Translations under genes and position numbers: made by a program
In this document: one piece after another, positions 31,642-43,429 of the stretch
Numbering within the stretch: the stretch's first letter is position 1
Layout of the letters: each line of letters starts with the position of its first letter
The notes under the pieces: generated by a model
What the model was told of the DNA's origin: nothing
Databases searched by the model: none
What the model saw: the letters and a program-made list of their open reading frames with translations, nothing else
From: Ligula intestinalis
Lineage: Eukaryota; Platyhelminthes; Cestoda; Diphyllobothriidea; Diphyllobothriidae
DNA: 64,000 nucleotides
Assembly: GCA_036362985.1 (NCBI GenBank)
Contig: JAYGXS010000007.1
Span: forward strand, 8,660,024-8,724,023
Direction: 5' to 3'

Positions 31642-34319
31642 TAATATTTTTCGGGAATTTAAACAAACTTACAATTCGATAATCTTGTTTTTTAGCAGTA
31701 ATTTGAACGAAAATACAGATAAGGAAAATTTACAGGTATCAATCACCATTTCTAAATAAAATAAAATAAAAATGCATTTAGTAGTTTTTAAAGTTGAACT
31801 CACTGTCTATCTTAATTCCCCACCCACAAACCCCTACGACAACCGATATCGTAAGACACAATTTTGGGACATGGGATTAATATGGTGCACTATATTAACT
31901 AATGTTTCCCTAAAGTGTGCAAATTAAAATTTCCAAAGTAAGCCAGCCGGTCTGGTGCTGTAGTTATTGAAAAAACTATGATAAAATTAAATGGGCGGAA
32001 TTGGGGTAACCAGGCGAAATATATGCAAACGTCCAGCAGGTGCCACTTGTTGTGCGTCTGCTTTTTCAATGAATGAAGATAAATAACATACCTCAAAACG
32101 AGACCTTTAATACTGCGCTTGTTTTAGAATAAAAAAATAAAGCAGTAAATGAGCGCTCGCCATTTAATTTTGCTCCACCGGCTATGCTATTTCGGATCAT
32201 TTTCGTAAAGAACACATTTGTATCATGTTGGTTTATGTTCCGCGCAGATATTTGTAAAATGTTTTCACTATAATTAACATCAGTTCAATAAACAAGCTAT
32301 CTCAGGAATAACTCTGCTGGCCTTTAGCTTTTCTACTTTAAGCAGTGCCAGACATTTTTCGCTGCTGATATGATACTGTTATACAGACCTTGTCGCATTT
32401 TCCACTTGACATTAGTTTGGTGTCTGCTTGCTAACTACCCTTCACACATAAGAAAATCGACGTCTTTGAAAATTATGCATTCCATATTCTTTGATTGACT
32501 GCCATTGACGAGCGAATAGACTTTCGTTAAAGACATTAAGGGTACCAGGAAAGGATCTAAATATGACTGAGCAAAAATTTAAGCACCTTTAAATATAAGG
32601 ATTATTTAAACTTTCATAATCCCTTTAAATGTTCCTCAAAACACGTTCATCATCTTTTTATCATGGGTTAAAGATATTGTATGTGCATTGGACAATGGCT
32701 TTTGTCGGTGCAGCATGACAACAGATAGGAAGTACTTATTACCATAAAACGAATTGGCTTCTTGATGTAATGAAAAATGCTTACGGAAAGCTTTATTATC
32801 ACGGTTTTGTATGGAAAACATAAAAGTCCCCTATGTTACATTTATAGTCAGAGATTCAGGGATGCAAATAACACCGCTCTTCAGCTAGAAAGTTAAAACT
32901 TTAAATTGCCCCCTCCTGTTTATACCAGAGCTATGATTCGCCAATATGATGTCCAGCGTAATTCGAGTAACTGAAATATGGTAACCGTTACTTACGAAAA
33001 CAGTGTTAAAGACGGAAAATCAAAGAGGACATTGGTATTTTGGACGAAGCGTATCAATCACACCAGCACAATTGTCATAAGGAATACAACCAAAAAGCTG
33101 AAAGAATTTTCTAATAAATGTAGGTTTATAGTTTTCCAATATAAAATGAACTAATGGGGTTAAGATTAAAGAAGGTTTGCTGGTTGTTAATTGGAAATAT
33201 GTGGAAAGCAGAAGGATGATAGCGGCTAGTTGGGGACGCCGTCTACTACAGCTGGCAAAATAAATCGAAGAACACGTAAGTGAATTAATTGCCTATTGTG
33301 AACGCTTGAGATGAGATCATGCGATTAATTATGACTATGTCTTGAGTTCATTTTTGTATCACGTTGTTTTGAAATATTTCGGGGGACTATATCAGAAGTT
33401 AAAGACGTCTGCTTTGGATGAAGATGGATTTGTTTAACGTAGAAAACTCCCCGAACCTTGTGAATGGGCTATCATGATAGCGTATACCAAACCCCCTGAG
33501 AGCAAGCAGTTGCAATATGTAAGAACAGTAAGTCTGATTTTCTAGGATTGACACTAGCTGATTCCCGAAGTTTAATTTTGTTATCACGAGACGTTTCAGT
33601 GGTCAGATGTGAGGGCAAGGCTTTGCAAGGTAAGCTTGATCCTGTTCTTTGCTCCATGCTGGTGGAATCATATCACTATAAACAAAGTTAATAGTTAACA
33701 GTTAAAAGAGGCAATTTGCAGGATCCACCAATTCAATGCACACCATCCTTGAGCATTTAATTCTGTACGACAGCTAGAATTAGTTGACCTACAAGAACAT
33801 AACGATTTCAAAACAAATGGTAAACCGTTTAGCCCAAAATCACAAGTCACTCAACGCAAAGGTCAACTTAAAACCAAGGCAACGGAAAAGTATATAAAAA
33901 GGGTAAATTGCGCTTCTCGACCCTCACTGATCGCCAACTGAGGTCACTCACCAATTCTAGCATGCAGTTTACTTTTGAATGGGCAAAGGTATATGCAGGT
34001 AAACGTTGGCAGAAATCACAAGACAATTTGGAATGCTCCTTGCAGGCTCACTATTCACCAACAGCCAGTCATAACTAACTCTCCACGGTGCATCACAAGA
34101 GGTTCGCAATTGCGATATTTTGATTAGTATTTTGATGCTATACTCATTGACCGACGTTTGCGAGTTATACTGTACCCGACTTAACTGAAAAACCTAGCAG
34201 CTGTAGTAGGTATGACAATTTTGTTTTTAATATTAAGCAGAGCCATCTATCCGTAAATGGTTGAACGCTTCCTAACCAATTGATAGTTTTCTTCTAACTA
34301 GCACGTCCGTTTATTATTA
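31642..34319. other. AT-rich stretch, nothing recognised
   Basis: About 2.7 kb with no recognisable gene or repeat. Confidence 0.5.
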
Positions 34320-34485
34320 GGAGGTTTAGCAGATTTGCTTAATTCGAGTTGACTTATTGGGAAAAAAATCGAGGCGTTCGGCGGGATTTTTACCCACATA
34401 GTAGAGAAGGCCTTTACCGGAAGCGAACGCTCTAACCAGTTTAACTACAAACGCTCTACCTCGTGAATTTATTCACACGTCCATT
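34320..34485 (-). repeat. SINE-2 (tRNA-derived) fragment
   Basis: The minus strand matches the SINE-2 copies at 47.5-48.2 kb. GCAGATTTGCTTAATTCGAG marks the tail and GGCGGGATTTTTACCC the degraded B box, while CGGAAGC and TCTAACC correspond to the tRNA-like head. Confidence 0.65.
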
Positions 34486-34854
34486 TTTCTTGCATCTAGC
34501 AACTCGTTTATATTTCCTGCCGTCAAAAAGAACAGAAAGTCTGAGTTATTAAAAAACCTCGTTTCGTTTGTCGTCTACTGAGCTAACATGCAAGTTCATG
34601 AACGCCAGAATTGCACACTGACTTTTGGGAGTTCTATTCACGTATTTTTGCAAAATATTTTCCTCAATTGGCTAATAAAGTTCTATAAAATGCCGAAAGT
34701 TATTTGCGTGTACATACATGACAAGAGCAAGTTAATCAAAAGTACTTTACCGCCGGAAATTCATACATACACGCATACCCTCATGTTGATATGCAGTTTT
34801 TCTACTTCTCTCACGTGTTTCTACCGAGCGACGGAATGACATATGCCCCACTTG
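34486..34854. other. AT-rich stretch, nothing recognised
   Basis: No recognisable features. The 83-codon frame at 34588-34839 has no domain. Confidence 0.45.
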
Positions 34855-35225
34855 CTCGTACAACTATGGTTATGTTTGGAGCAGGGAAAGCTGAGGAGCG
34901 GAAATCCCGTGTTTCACATCTAAAATCAATTTGTGATTTAGCTGGTGCAAGCCAGAGAATCAAACACAACACTTTCGAGTTTAACAAGGCCGAACTCCTC
35001 GCAAAGGTGACAACCGCATAAGTCGCGAACTGCTGGAGCCATCGTTCTCAGGCGCACAGTCAATCAACAAGCAGAATGATCTGCCTTTTCCAGAAATGAA
35101 ACTGAGCAAGACCATCAAGCACCTGGGAATGGCCCATCCCGGCAACCATTCAAATGACAGCAACCATAATTGTCGCGCAATTATCAAGCCCACATCTGAC
35201 ACGGACAGTGAATTCGGAGGCAATT
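34855..35225 (+). pseudogene. PLE-C: C-terminal GIY-YIG fragment
   Basis: The frame reads SHLKSICDLAGASQRIKH, then FEFNKAELLAK, and after a stop and a shift LLEPSFSGAQSINKQNDLP. These match in order the end of the GIY-YIG region of PLE-D (FKFD, LARGDN, SRDPLESWFTGLQSINKCNDL). The fragment lacks the RT and the GIY and YIG motifs, so it is a short remnant. Confidence 0.7.
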
Positions 35226-35649
35226 AATGACTTAAAAACAAACTTTCAAGATACCACCGCACCAATAAGGACCCCAAGCGGCGGTCACAGTACGCATGTG
35301 GATGGCCGCTACATACTATGAGAAATGCGCAATCTATGCATGTATCTCCCCAATCTGCGCATGTCACACACCATCCCGCGGTTGCCTAGGCTTAGGGGTT
35401 ACGAATACAATCGGAAAGGTCTGGCTTTTAAACCTAACGGTTACGCACGTCTACAGTATAACATGTAAATGTGACACGGATATATAAAACTATTATTTGT
35501 TTGTGCACCGATCTATTCCTCAGGAAGCGCCCATCCTGGGATATTGCTTTTGCGAGTCGGATCAACCAAGTGTGTTCCGCAAAGCTACTGATAATTGATG
35601 CGTTACTAGCCAACTGTCAGTAACACATCTGTTTTATTTTTTTTGTCAT
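35226..35649. other. Short stretch, nothing recognised
   Basis: A possible PLE-C 3' untranslated region lies here, but no terminal motif is visible. Confidence 0.4.
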
Positions 35650-35830
35650 ATGAGTATTCCGGCTCAGACAAGGCGCCGTGATATAGCTATTTCGGGCTAT
35701 TGGCCCTCATCAGCCACGGGTAGCCAACTCTAGTGTAGCAGCTGAAATTGTGGCCACACCCGAGTTTCGAACTCGCGCCTCGCCGGTCAGAGGCAGACGT
35801 CCTAACCATTGAGCCATCGAGGTCGATGTC
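35650..35830 (-). mobile_element. SINE-1: tRNA-derived SINE carrying a hammerhead-like core
   Basis: Read on the minus strand, the element starts with a tRNA-like head: A box TGGCTCAATGG near 35808-35818 and B box GAGTTCGAAACT near 35761-35774. It continues through CAGCTGCTACACTAGAGTTGG and then has CTGATGA, stem GGGC/GCCC with loop CAATA, and GAAA. The two SINE copies in the 11.1-11.7 kb insertion share the GCTACACTAGAGTTG block and the tail. Schistosome Sm-alpha SINEs have this same combination of pol III promoter and hammerhead, so this element is probably related in design. Confidence 0.72.
35680..35717 (-). ncRNA. Hammerhead-ribozyme-like core in SINE-1
   Basis: The minus strand gives CTGATGA (35713-35707), a 4-bp stem II GGGC/GCCC and GAAA (35693-35690). 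Then comes ATAGCTAT, able to form a very short stem III, followed by ATC, a legal NUH cleavage triplet. The conserved core bases are all present. Stem I (CCGT with ACGG) is short and offset by two bases, so activity is uncertain. Confidence 0.55.
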
Positions 35831-36234
35831 TAGCTGGTTGTAGATCGGGGGTATATATATAAATACACCAACCTCGCCATAAAGTGAGCACGTATCCTTT
35901 TTCTGCGATTCAGCACTGTGCGCTGAAAGCTTATGGAAACTTTAGCTAAAGGGACAGCAAGAATCAAACAGGTACGTCCATTAAGGAAACAGAACAGGTC
36001 AGAGACTCCCGTAAAATGAAAAGCGAAGCATTTGCAGTAAGGCATCAGCGAGAAGTAGATATCTGAGTCTGTAAAGGTCATGGAAAATACTCGCATTTTA
36101 CGCATTATTTCATTTTCAATATTAGGGCGTTGGGCTTCCCTGCTGTGTAGGCTCAATTCCCCCGCGGTCACTAATTTTCACAGTTAAATCAAATGGATTA
36201 AGCAACTCTGCTGAGCTCCCTAAGATTGAAATGA
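35831..36234. other. Short stretch, nothing recognised
   Basis: No conserved coding. The minus-strand frame 35830-36171 overlaps the SINE edge and has no domain. Confidence 0.4.
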
Positions 36235-36500
36235 GCGATGTAATCATTCTGATGGACTCTAGATGATTGCTTATGGAATCGTGCTCGAGCAGTCAGTTTG
36301 CTGCTCCGTTATGGTGGATTCCAAGCAGACAGTACGTTTGGTAAGCAAGTGCGATTAACCTCACGTGTCATGGTGAGCCTCGAAGTTCAATTGGTAGAGC
36401 GTTGACTGCTCAAAACCTTAACTGCTGTGTGGGTTCGACTTCAACCCAGGCCGCGCTTATCACATTTGAGTCAAGTGAACTAAGAAAATCAGCCAAAACC
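36235..36500 (+). mobile_element. SINE-2 (tRNA-derived), near-complete copy
   Basis: Begins ATTCTGATGGACTCTAGATGATTGCTTA like the 48.0-kb copy. The tRNA-like core is AGTTCAATTGGTAGAGCG (A box) and GGGTTCGACTTCAACCC (B box), and the end is the family tail AAAATCAGCCAAAAC. The same tail remnant occurs at 43440-43470 at the edge of the second segmental duplicate, so the insertion predates that duplication. Confidence 0.7.
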
Positions 36501-37640
36501 CAAGCACAATATTTTTTGTTTTATTACTCCAGTGCGTTGCCGAAGCAGATGAACAATAGGGAATATTCATATTAGAAGGCACGTTAATGGACAGAAAGCC
36601 CGAATCCCAGGGTCAGTGAACAAAATAAATTTGATTGAGTAACCCGGTCTACAACAGGCAAGCTCATTCACAAAACTAGCCTTTATTTATTAACCTTTGT
36701 GAAACCCTCACACATAACCCAACGCTAACATTTAACTGAATCTCATCTATTTAGCATTTTATTAAGCTCGAAGCCGAACTTACCCTGATATAAACTTACT
36801 GCGTAAGTCATTTAAGTAGGCAGGTCATGGGAATCTAGCATAATTAATTGCAAGGCACATGGTTGTGTAGGGCAAATGCAAACGGGAGAACTATCGCTTT
36901 CTTCTGCTTACTCAAGAATTTTGATTGGTTCTGATTGGCAGTTGTCATCGTTTTTTTAACCACATAAGCAGGAACGTTGGTTTCTGCCAGCTGGTGTAGA
37001 TTTCGAAGAGGCAGTTTTCAAAGATTTCGAAGAGGAGGCTTATTCCTATTTCTGGTGGCTTGTCTCAACTTGGCCAGTTGTCGGCGCACCTTCTAGATGA
37101 AGTAAGGGACTGCTCCTGATTCTGTTGATATTACTGACAAATAGGTTAGGCCGTGCGACATCCCACATGCCAAGGTAAACTTCTAAAACCACGGAACACA
37201 CGGAACATGTATTTAAGTTGCACTCCAATAACTCGACTTCGCCCGCAGCAAGGACAGATTTCCGTATCACCAAACCAGGGAGGCAATCTCTGTTGACGAG
37301 GCATTTTTCCAAGATTCTGAAGAGTACACAGGCTCCAAAGGTTCGGAGGAAATCGCAGATACCGAAGACGCAGATTTCAAAAGCCAATGGCTTCTCCCAA
37401 CTTGCAGAAGCGTCGGAGCAGGTTCCAGCTCAGATGGACTTTCCCTCCCAACTCTCGAGATATTCCTGACAAAATACGAAGTAGCCAGTACCCAAAAAGC
37501 TAAGGTAAAATTCTGAAAATATGGATGAAGTGTAACGAGTCGCTTCAATGCACTCCAATAACTCGACTTTATCCACAGTGATAACAATATTTTTCATCAA
37601 CAAACCAGAAAGCCAATCTGCGCTCAAAAATATACTGTCT
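36500..37640 (+). repeat. Segmental duplication, copy 1
   Basis: Aligns in order with 43440-43875 and 44715-45440. Anchors include TTTTATTA-TCCAGTG, CCAGGGTCAGT, CCGGTCTAC, GACTTTATTTATT-like, CATAATTAATTG, TTTTGATTGGT, GATTTCTGGTGGCT and the exon-like units described separately. Overall divergence is high (about 25-30% by eye), so it is an old duplication. Confidence 0.68.
36985..37504 (+). pseudogene. Acidic exon-like tandem unit, family E, locus 1
   Basis: Two tandem related units. The first (about 37001-37171) reads VDFEEAVFKDFEEEA then FWWLVSTW with one stop. The second (37249-37504) is fully open for 85 codons: an acidic stretch (FQDSEEYTGSKGSEEIADTE), QWLLPTCRSVGAGSSSD, then LPTLEIFLT. 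The units are separated by about 78 nt, beginning GTAAACTTCTAAAA and ending CGCCCGCAG, with the look of an intron. The same layout occurs at 44.8-45.4 kb and on the minus strand at 63.3-63.9 kb. The function is unknown. Confidence 0.5.
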
Positions 37641-39049
37641 CGACATGTAGCATGGAATAATTTCTCATAAGAAAGCGAGAAGTTGTATAAGGATAAATCA
37701 TAAACTCATTGGGCATGGGAGATTCGTCTTAAATGGATAGAATTGGCCTCGAGAGTTTTGATGTTGTGGCAAGAAAAAAAACATATCACATGAAGTGCTG
37801 GCTGAAATGTTTAACGAGACCAAATTTATCAATATTTGTTTTGGTTGACCTACAGTACAGATTATCGTACAGCATAATGCAATTTTGTTCTGTCGTCAAA
37901 GGATTCTGAATTTTTAGGGAAAGAGTTATCAGTCACATCAAAGACCGCACTTGGTAAAAAATATTCCGAATTGATACGCGATGCCTTTAACATGTATAAT
38001 GTGGTAATATACTTTTCATCGGTGCCAATGATGTCTACGTGCGAACTTCTAGGAAACATACATTAACCACGTGAAACTTCTCTATTTCACGAAACCTCTT
38101 TGGTTTTATGAACGCTCACATGTAACGGATAAATATAAACCGTACCGATTGGTGTAGTACAATTTAGAATGCTTGACGTAAACTGGCCACATAGTCATTG
38201 AAAATAAAAAAAAGTGTTTCAGTACACTAGTAGAAATAACAGGTGACAATGGATGTGGGACTGCTGTATATTACATGTCTGCATATCAAATAATATATGT
38301 ATTTTTCGTTTCTACAAGTTATAGCTAAGTATTGGAGGTAAACGACGATCAATAAAAATGTTTACTTATTGATCGAAAGTGGCCCGTAAAAAGTTTTGTT
38401 TGAATGGCAGAACCTTGACGTGATTAATACACTTAGGACTCCAAATATAGATAATTTATCGTACGGGACGATAAAATAAATTTTTAAAATCATCGGATAG
38501 CAACCAAATGTCAACATAAGAAACCCATTGCAATTAAGCCTAGATGCACGTGTGCTAGCCAATTGATTTAAACAAATACACGCTGGTTACGTCATTGAAA
38601 TGCAGGAAACTGCTTGATTGACTCCTTTTCGTCGGATATAAATTGCATTGCAGCGAACTAAGTATATCTATTTAACTGGTTAAAAAACCAAGTGGGTCTG
38701 ATTTACAATAAAATTAAGATGGTAAAAAAGTTTTTCAAACTGCACTTTAAAGCAGATGCTAACTACAGAAGTTCACCGTGAATGCAACTATCTGATTGAC
38801 TGATAGCAAAAGTGGCGGCATAAAAATGTATCTGTGTAAATTTCGTTATGTCGTGTTGTCATGCTAGTAACAAAACACATTTGGGAGAAAGTTGCGCACT
38901 CTAAATGAAATCATTACCGCAACCTCCGGAAACAACAATACACACAATCTGTCCTATGGTTTTTGTAACCTATCATAGTAGAGCTTATCTTTGCCTGGAT
39001 AAAAATTGAGTTTTTTATGTCAACAAATAATTTGCGTCGTCCACTCTTC
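37641..39049. other. AT-rich stretch, nothing recognised
   Basis: About 1.4 kb without recognisable genes or repeats. Confidence 0.5.
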
Positions 39050-39427
39050 GTAGCTGCTTCAGAGCAATCTGCATCGTAGTGTCGTGGCAAATGTAAGGTG
39101 AAAAATCGATAAAGCTGCTGTGAGATGGCACGTGTATCACTGTAGGCTAAATGGTTCGCCCGCAAAATGTGGCACGTGACGGATTTGCTGTATAAACTTT
39201 GGGCCAAATTTGGGCACAGTAGACGTTATTATTGGTTTGCACTGTTTCAAAAATATCACAAGTTGAGGTGAATTTCGCACCTGTAGGTGCGGACCCATTT
39301 TGTGCAGGTCCACTAATTGGAAAGTGACAGTATCGTTTGAGCGAGCGTTTTCCCATTCCAGCGGAAAGTTTATCCAGAAAAATGACTTTGGTGGTGCAGG
39401 CAGTGTATTGTGATTGACAAAAGGCAT
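39050..39427 (-). pseudogene. Exon-like sequence, family F, locus 1
   Basis: The minus strand is open for 96 codons (39427-39137): FFWINFPLEWENARS, then QLVIFLKQ and TVPKFGPKFIQQIRHV. A second frame continues with TRAISQQLYRFFTLHLPRH. The order FLKQ, VP-FG-KF-Q-I-H, then YRFF-L-F is the same in the family copies at 58.2, 59.5 and 60.1 kb. Protein-level similarity across diverged copies suggests former coding sequence. The family is unrecognised. A one-base frame change near 39160 breaks this copy. Confidence 0.5.
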
Positions 39428-39430
39428 TTG

Positions 39431-40255
39431 AACATTAGAGACGAAGTGAGTAATGATCTCTAGAGAGATCAGTCTGCTTATAACGCCGAAATCATCGTCA
39501 GCAACATCAGAATTATTTTAAGTAATGGTGTATTCCACGCACAGGAAAATCACTGCTTCCGTTGAACATATGTTTGTCGGGGAATTTAAAAACAGCCCCA
39601 TTAATAAAATGCATGAATTTTAGTGACTTCTCAATTAAACGACCTGTTTGTTTCTAATGAAATTGTCAGGAGTTTGCTATGCATTGGGACATTTTTTAAA
39701 ATATTGAATGTTCTCCCCAGTTTTGGGTCACACATAACTATGCACGCCTTTGACTGACCCTTGATGCAGGCAATGCTAAGAGATTACCTTGTGCATTAGA
39801 AATAAATGAATAGCATTTACTGCAATGTAGACTTGAATGAAAAGTAAACAATTTTATTTTTTGTGAAAAGATAGTTAAGGGTATTTCAAAATAAGCTACA
39901 GGCTGCACTTATTTTTAGCTTACTGCTTACTGCATTGCTGGCGTAAAAATGCCTATCTGAGTAATTGGGAGATTTTTTGGTTTCTTCGTTTAATTATATA
40001 AACGACTTATTTTTTTAACAAAAAGAAGGATGGGCCTTGACAGATGGTATTTTTTCAAGCAATGTTTCCTACCCTTTCAGACCTTTCATAAACAATTAGT
40101 GAATTTCTTTTAAACATTTGCTTTCAGCATCTTTTAAGAATGTGGTCAGTAAGAATAAGTGAAGTGCATAAAACTACAGGCTCTAAACTCTACGAGTACT
40201 GAGGACAATATATACCTTAAGGATAGCAAGACGCTGCCATTTAGAAATCGTATTA
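39431..40255. other. AT-rich stretch up to the assembly gap
   Basis: About 800 bp, nothing recognised. Confidence 0.45.
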
Positions 40256-40265
40256 NNNNNNNNNN
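40256..40265. other. Assembly gap (10 N)
   Basis: Ten ambiguous bases. The PLE-D coding fragment starts immediately to the right, so the missing or misjoined sequence is probably the rest of that repeat. The true gap length may not be ten. Confidence 0.98.
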
Positions 40266-41170
40266 TATCAATTTACGATGGAGAAGGAAGAGGACAACCA
40301 GTTGGCCTTTCTTGATGTCCCCGTGAGGCGCAAATATTGTGGTGGTCTAAGGAATAAAGTATCAAGGATGCAAGCACTGAATTACAAGAGCAACCAACCA
40401 ATTAGCCACAAACGCAGTTGCTTTAAGACGCTCTATTGGCATTATGAGACGCACTGCAGCGAACCAGAAGAAAACGTGGCCGAAGTAAAAGATCTTTTAT
40501 GGGTATTCAGACAAATGATACCCGCGCAAATTTGTCAAACGGTGCTTGCGCAAACGAGATGGCCAACAAAGGCGCACTGACCCCAACATTTGGCGAGCGA
40601 TCCTGTGCGGCAAATACGTATCGGAAGCCATCGGCCGCCTTCTCACACCACTTGGAGTTGGAGTCGCACACAGGCCGGAGGCAACCATAATGCGTCAGAT
40701 AATAAAGCGGAAAGACCCACTGCCATGGCAAGAAACATCTGAGGTCATCTAAAGGATCTGGTGCAGGTACGGTCAAAGCAACTGTGTAGGAGAAACTGGC
40801 AGACTTCTCAGGAGGCGAATTGCCGAAAACGCGGCAGCAATGCGGCAAAATGATGCCAATTCTCAAGTTGCGGCTCATTCAGCGAGATCCGGCCACAAAT
40901 TCAAATTTGATTAGGCCAAAAATCTCGCAAGAGGTGACAATCAGTTGAGCCGAGATCCACTCGAGTCATGGTTCACGGGCCTCCAGTCCATAAACAAGTG
41001 CAACGATTTGTCCAATCCAAATTCAGCGCTGAGACCCAATTTGTCAAAAGCAATGCGTCACTAGGGTACCGGTTAGGCCACCACTTCATATTACGCCAAC
41101 ACCGGAGAGCCAGATGGCCGAACAGTCATCACGCCCGAGCCCACCGCCCGTGATGAAACTTCAACAGGTC
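40266..41170 (+). pseudogene. PLE-D: Penelope-like RT end plus GIY-YIG, cut by the gap
   Basis: The frame from 40278 gives NQLAFLDVPVRRK and LNYKSNQPISHKRSC, the region just after the RT palm. After shifts come KDPLPWQETSEVI and a GIY-YIG module: GQSNCVGETGRLLRRRIAE, FKFD, then LESWFTGLQSINKCNDLSN. The upstream RT is missing beyond the gap. The GIY-YIG text resembles copies I associate with parasitic flatworms, which supports the organism guess. Several stops show it is dead. Confidence 0.85.
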
Positions 41171-41317
41171 AGAGACCACATGCCGTTCGACAAACTATCA
41201 ACACGCAGGAAAGCAATTAACGTTAATTGGCGCTGTATGCTTGCAGTAATGACTGTATCCTATAAATACTGCAAACTTCTGTGCATACATTACCCGTCTC
41301 TGCTACTGCTTCCTTCT

Positions 41318-41395
41318 CATGTCCCTGATGAAGCCGTGACGGATGTCAAAACTTCAGGCAAATAAACGAATTGGGCCAGCGATAGAGTCTTCTTC
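41318..41395 (+). ncRNA. Hammerhead-like core at the PLE-D 3' end
   Basis: CTGATGA (41325-41331) is followed by a small hairpin CCG-TGA-CGG, CAAAA in place of GAAA, and TTCAGGCAAATAAA. The end is shared with the 54.2-kb PLE terminus (GTCAGGCAAATAAA then CCAG-GAT-G-TCTTC). The changed GAAA suggests an inactive ribozyme. Confidence 0.55.
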
Positions 41396-41459
41396 TTTTT
41401 AATTGATTCCTAGGATTCGCATGTACGCTTGTTTTCGCATTTGCTATCAGCGTTGTGTT

Positions 41460-42110
41460 CATCTCGCGTGTCAGCGTTTGATGGGGTTACATTTGCATAG
41501 GGTGTAGAACTGACGCTCATCTAACAAATGTTGAGCTTTGTGAATATAATCTGTCCTGTCCAATGCGGCAGTTTACGTCCCTTGTCCTTTTGCACGATAA
41601 CGAGGTCAATGTCGGCTCTGAGTATTTTAGGTGCCTTACTTTCAATCTGAAGAGAATGTCGTATGATCGATGTGTCATCAGGGAGACTAAACCTGGTGCC
41701 CTTCAGGGCTTTTTCGTTTCTTTCGTCAATTTTTTTGGCTGAGAATTGATTCTAATGCAGCAAACATTGAAGCAGTTCTGCCATCAGCTGTGTTGAATGA
41801 GGCGTCATGCCTTAATACTCGCATTTGTTCCTCTGTCAACCCCTTGGAGGACAGGCAGTGCAGAGCTTTGTCATCTTTGATGACGTCGGGTGAAGAAGCT
41901 TATAACTAAATTGCAAGTGCTGCTTCTCGTTTTCTTTTTGTTCGCGCGTCCGTTCGGCCACCTTCTGCTGGTGCACGTGTGTACCATACTCTCCCATGGA
42001 CTCAAAGCACTTTGTTTTATCTTCATCGATCCTCTGTTGGGACTTGCGTAGCCAAGTGTGGCAGTCTTGAAGGATCGCTCGGATCATAAATCTGCCGTGC
42101 TAAAATTATT
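41460..42110 (-). pseudogene. PLE-E: N-terminal PLE fragment
   Basis: The minus strand reads HLQFSYKLLHPTSSK, MTPHSTQLMAELLQCLLH, then LRADIDLVIVQKDKGRK. The last matches the DLVIVPADKGR-type motif that precedes RT in PLEs (SIIIVPADKGG in PLE-B). Stops interrupt it, and no RT palm follows. It is head-to-head with PLE-D, so two inverted fragments abut near 41400-41460. Confidence 0.7.
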
Positions 42111-42179
42111 TGCGTGTCACCAACCCTTTATAAACCGGTAGTCTGTACGAAAAACATTATCGTCGAGACACGTGTGCAG

Positions 42180-42300
42180 GAATTGAATCTGCTAACGAAA
42201 GACCCACTGCCACGGCAGGAAACGGCTAAATTCGTTTACCGGAGCTGGTGCAGTTGTGGATAAAGCAAATACGCCAGCGTGAGTGAATGTAGCCCGTTTG
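42180..42300 (+). pseudogene. PLE-F: 120-bp GIY-YIG start fragment
   Basis: Reads KDPLPRQETAKFVYRSWCSC, the same segment as 40715-40775 in PLE-D, then breaks off into AGAAGAAGAAG. It lies just outside PLE-E, so PLE-D, E and F may be pieces of one rearranged insertion. Confidence 0.7.
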
Positions 42301-43429
42301 TTTAACCAACTAGAGAAGAAGAAGAGAAGAAGGAGAATGCTATATTGAGGAGTTCACAAACCTGAAATTTCAGCAAAAATGGCTCCATTCACGGAGAGCA
42401 GATGGTAAGGTAAATAAGCGGTCATTTTAAAAGGACGAAGGTAAAACGTCATGCAATACTCACAAGTCAAATTTTTCACGGCATTCACATCAAATATGGA
42501 GACAGATCGGCTTTCAACTTCTCCATTTCCGCTTCTTCAAACGCTTTTTTATTCATTTTGTCATCCTACGGAGAATCATCGATGTAGGTGTTGTTGGTGA
42601 ATTGCATATGCGACAAATTGGCCGCATTTGACAAATATTTTGGGGTAATGATATTTTGTAGAGAAAATAACTTGTTTTCGTGCATTTAAAAAGTTAGCAG
42701 CGTACTGTAGATATCAGCTCATGGTCACAAATTCAGACAAACAAAGCAGAGGATTAGAGAGGATGGTAAAGGATAATAAATTCCCACGTGAATGGAGAGC
42801 AAAACAAATGGAAGGCACAAATTCAAAAACCGCGCCAAGATTATTAGATCGTTGTTGCTTGCGTTTTTACCTGCTCCTATGGTATTGCGTTGGCCCGGTT
42901 GTCTTTGACATTGATTTGTGAAAACTTATGTTAAGAGACCTGTTGCCACCTTATTTACTACGGAACTAAGCTAACCACTACAATCATCCATTTTACTACA
43001 CAGAATGTTGCATATATTTTGGGCTTTGGTCCACCTACAGGCCAATGTCCAAAATAGTTTAAAAATATGACTGGAAAATTTAAATTATTACCTTGGAGTT
43101 TGTTTAGCGCCTACTGTACTAGGCGTGCATAGAAATGCTTAAACGCGTGCTTTATCAATTAAATGCGGGGTGTGGGGAAAGGAGTTAATAATTTTGCATC
43201 TAAGTTTACGCTTATGTTGAAATGTTTTTTTTGGTTCTCTCAGGTGGCTCCAGCACGTGACCTAAAGAAATATGCCCCACTTCCGCATATAACTCTAGTG
43301 TCGTTTTTAGGGAAGGTCGCTGACAGGCAGTAAAAGGCAAATTAATAATCCTGTGTACTACATCCTGCATTCTGCATCCTGTGCACAAAAAGGAAGATAC
43401 AAGAAGATGCGTGAATGTTTACAGTTGGG
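42301..43429. other. Mixed stretch with one weak duplicated block
   Basis: The segment 42840-43050 resembles 44260-44480: CCCGGTTGTCTTTGA-ATTGA occurs in both, as does GTTGCA-ATATTTTGG further on. No ORF is conserved. The rest is unrecognised AT-rich DNA. Confidence 0.4.
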
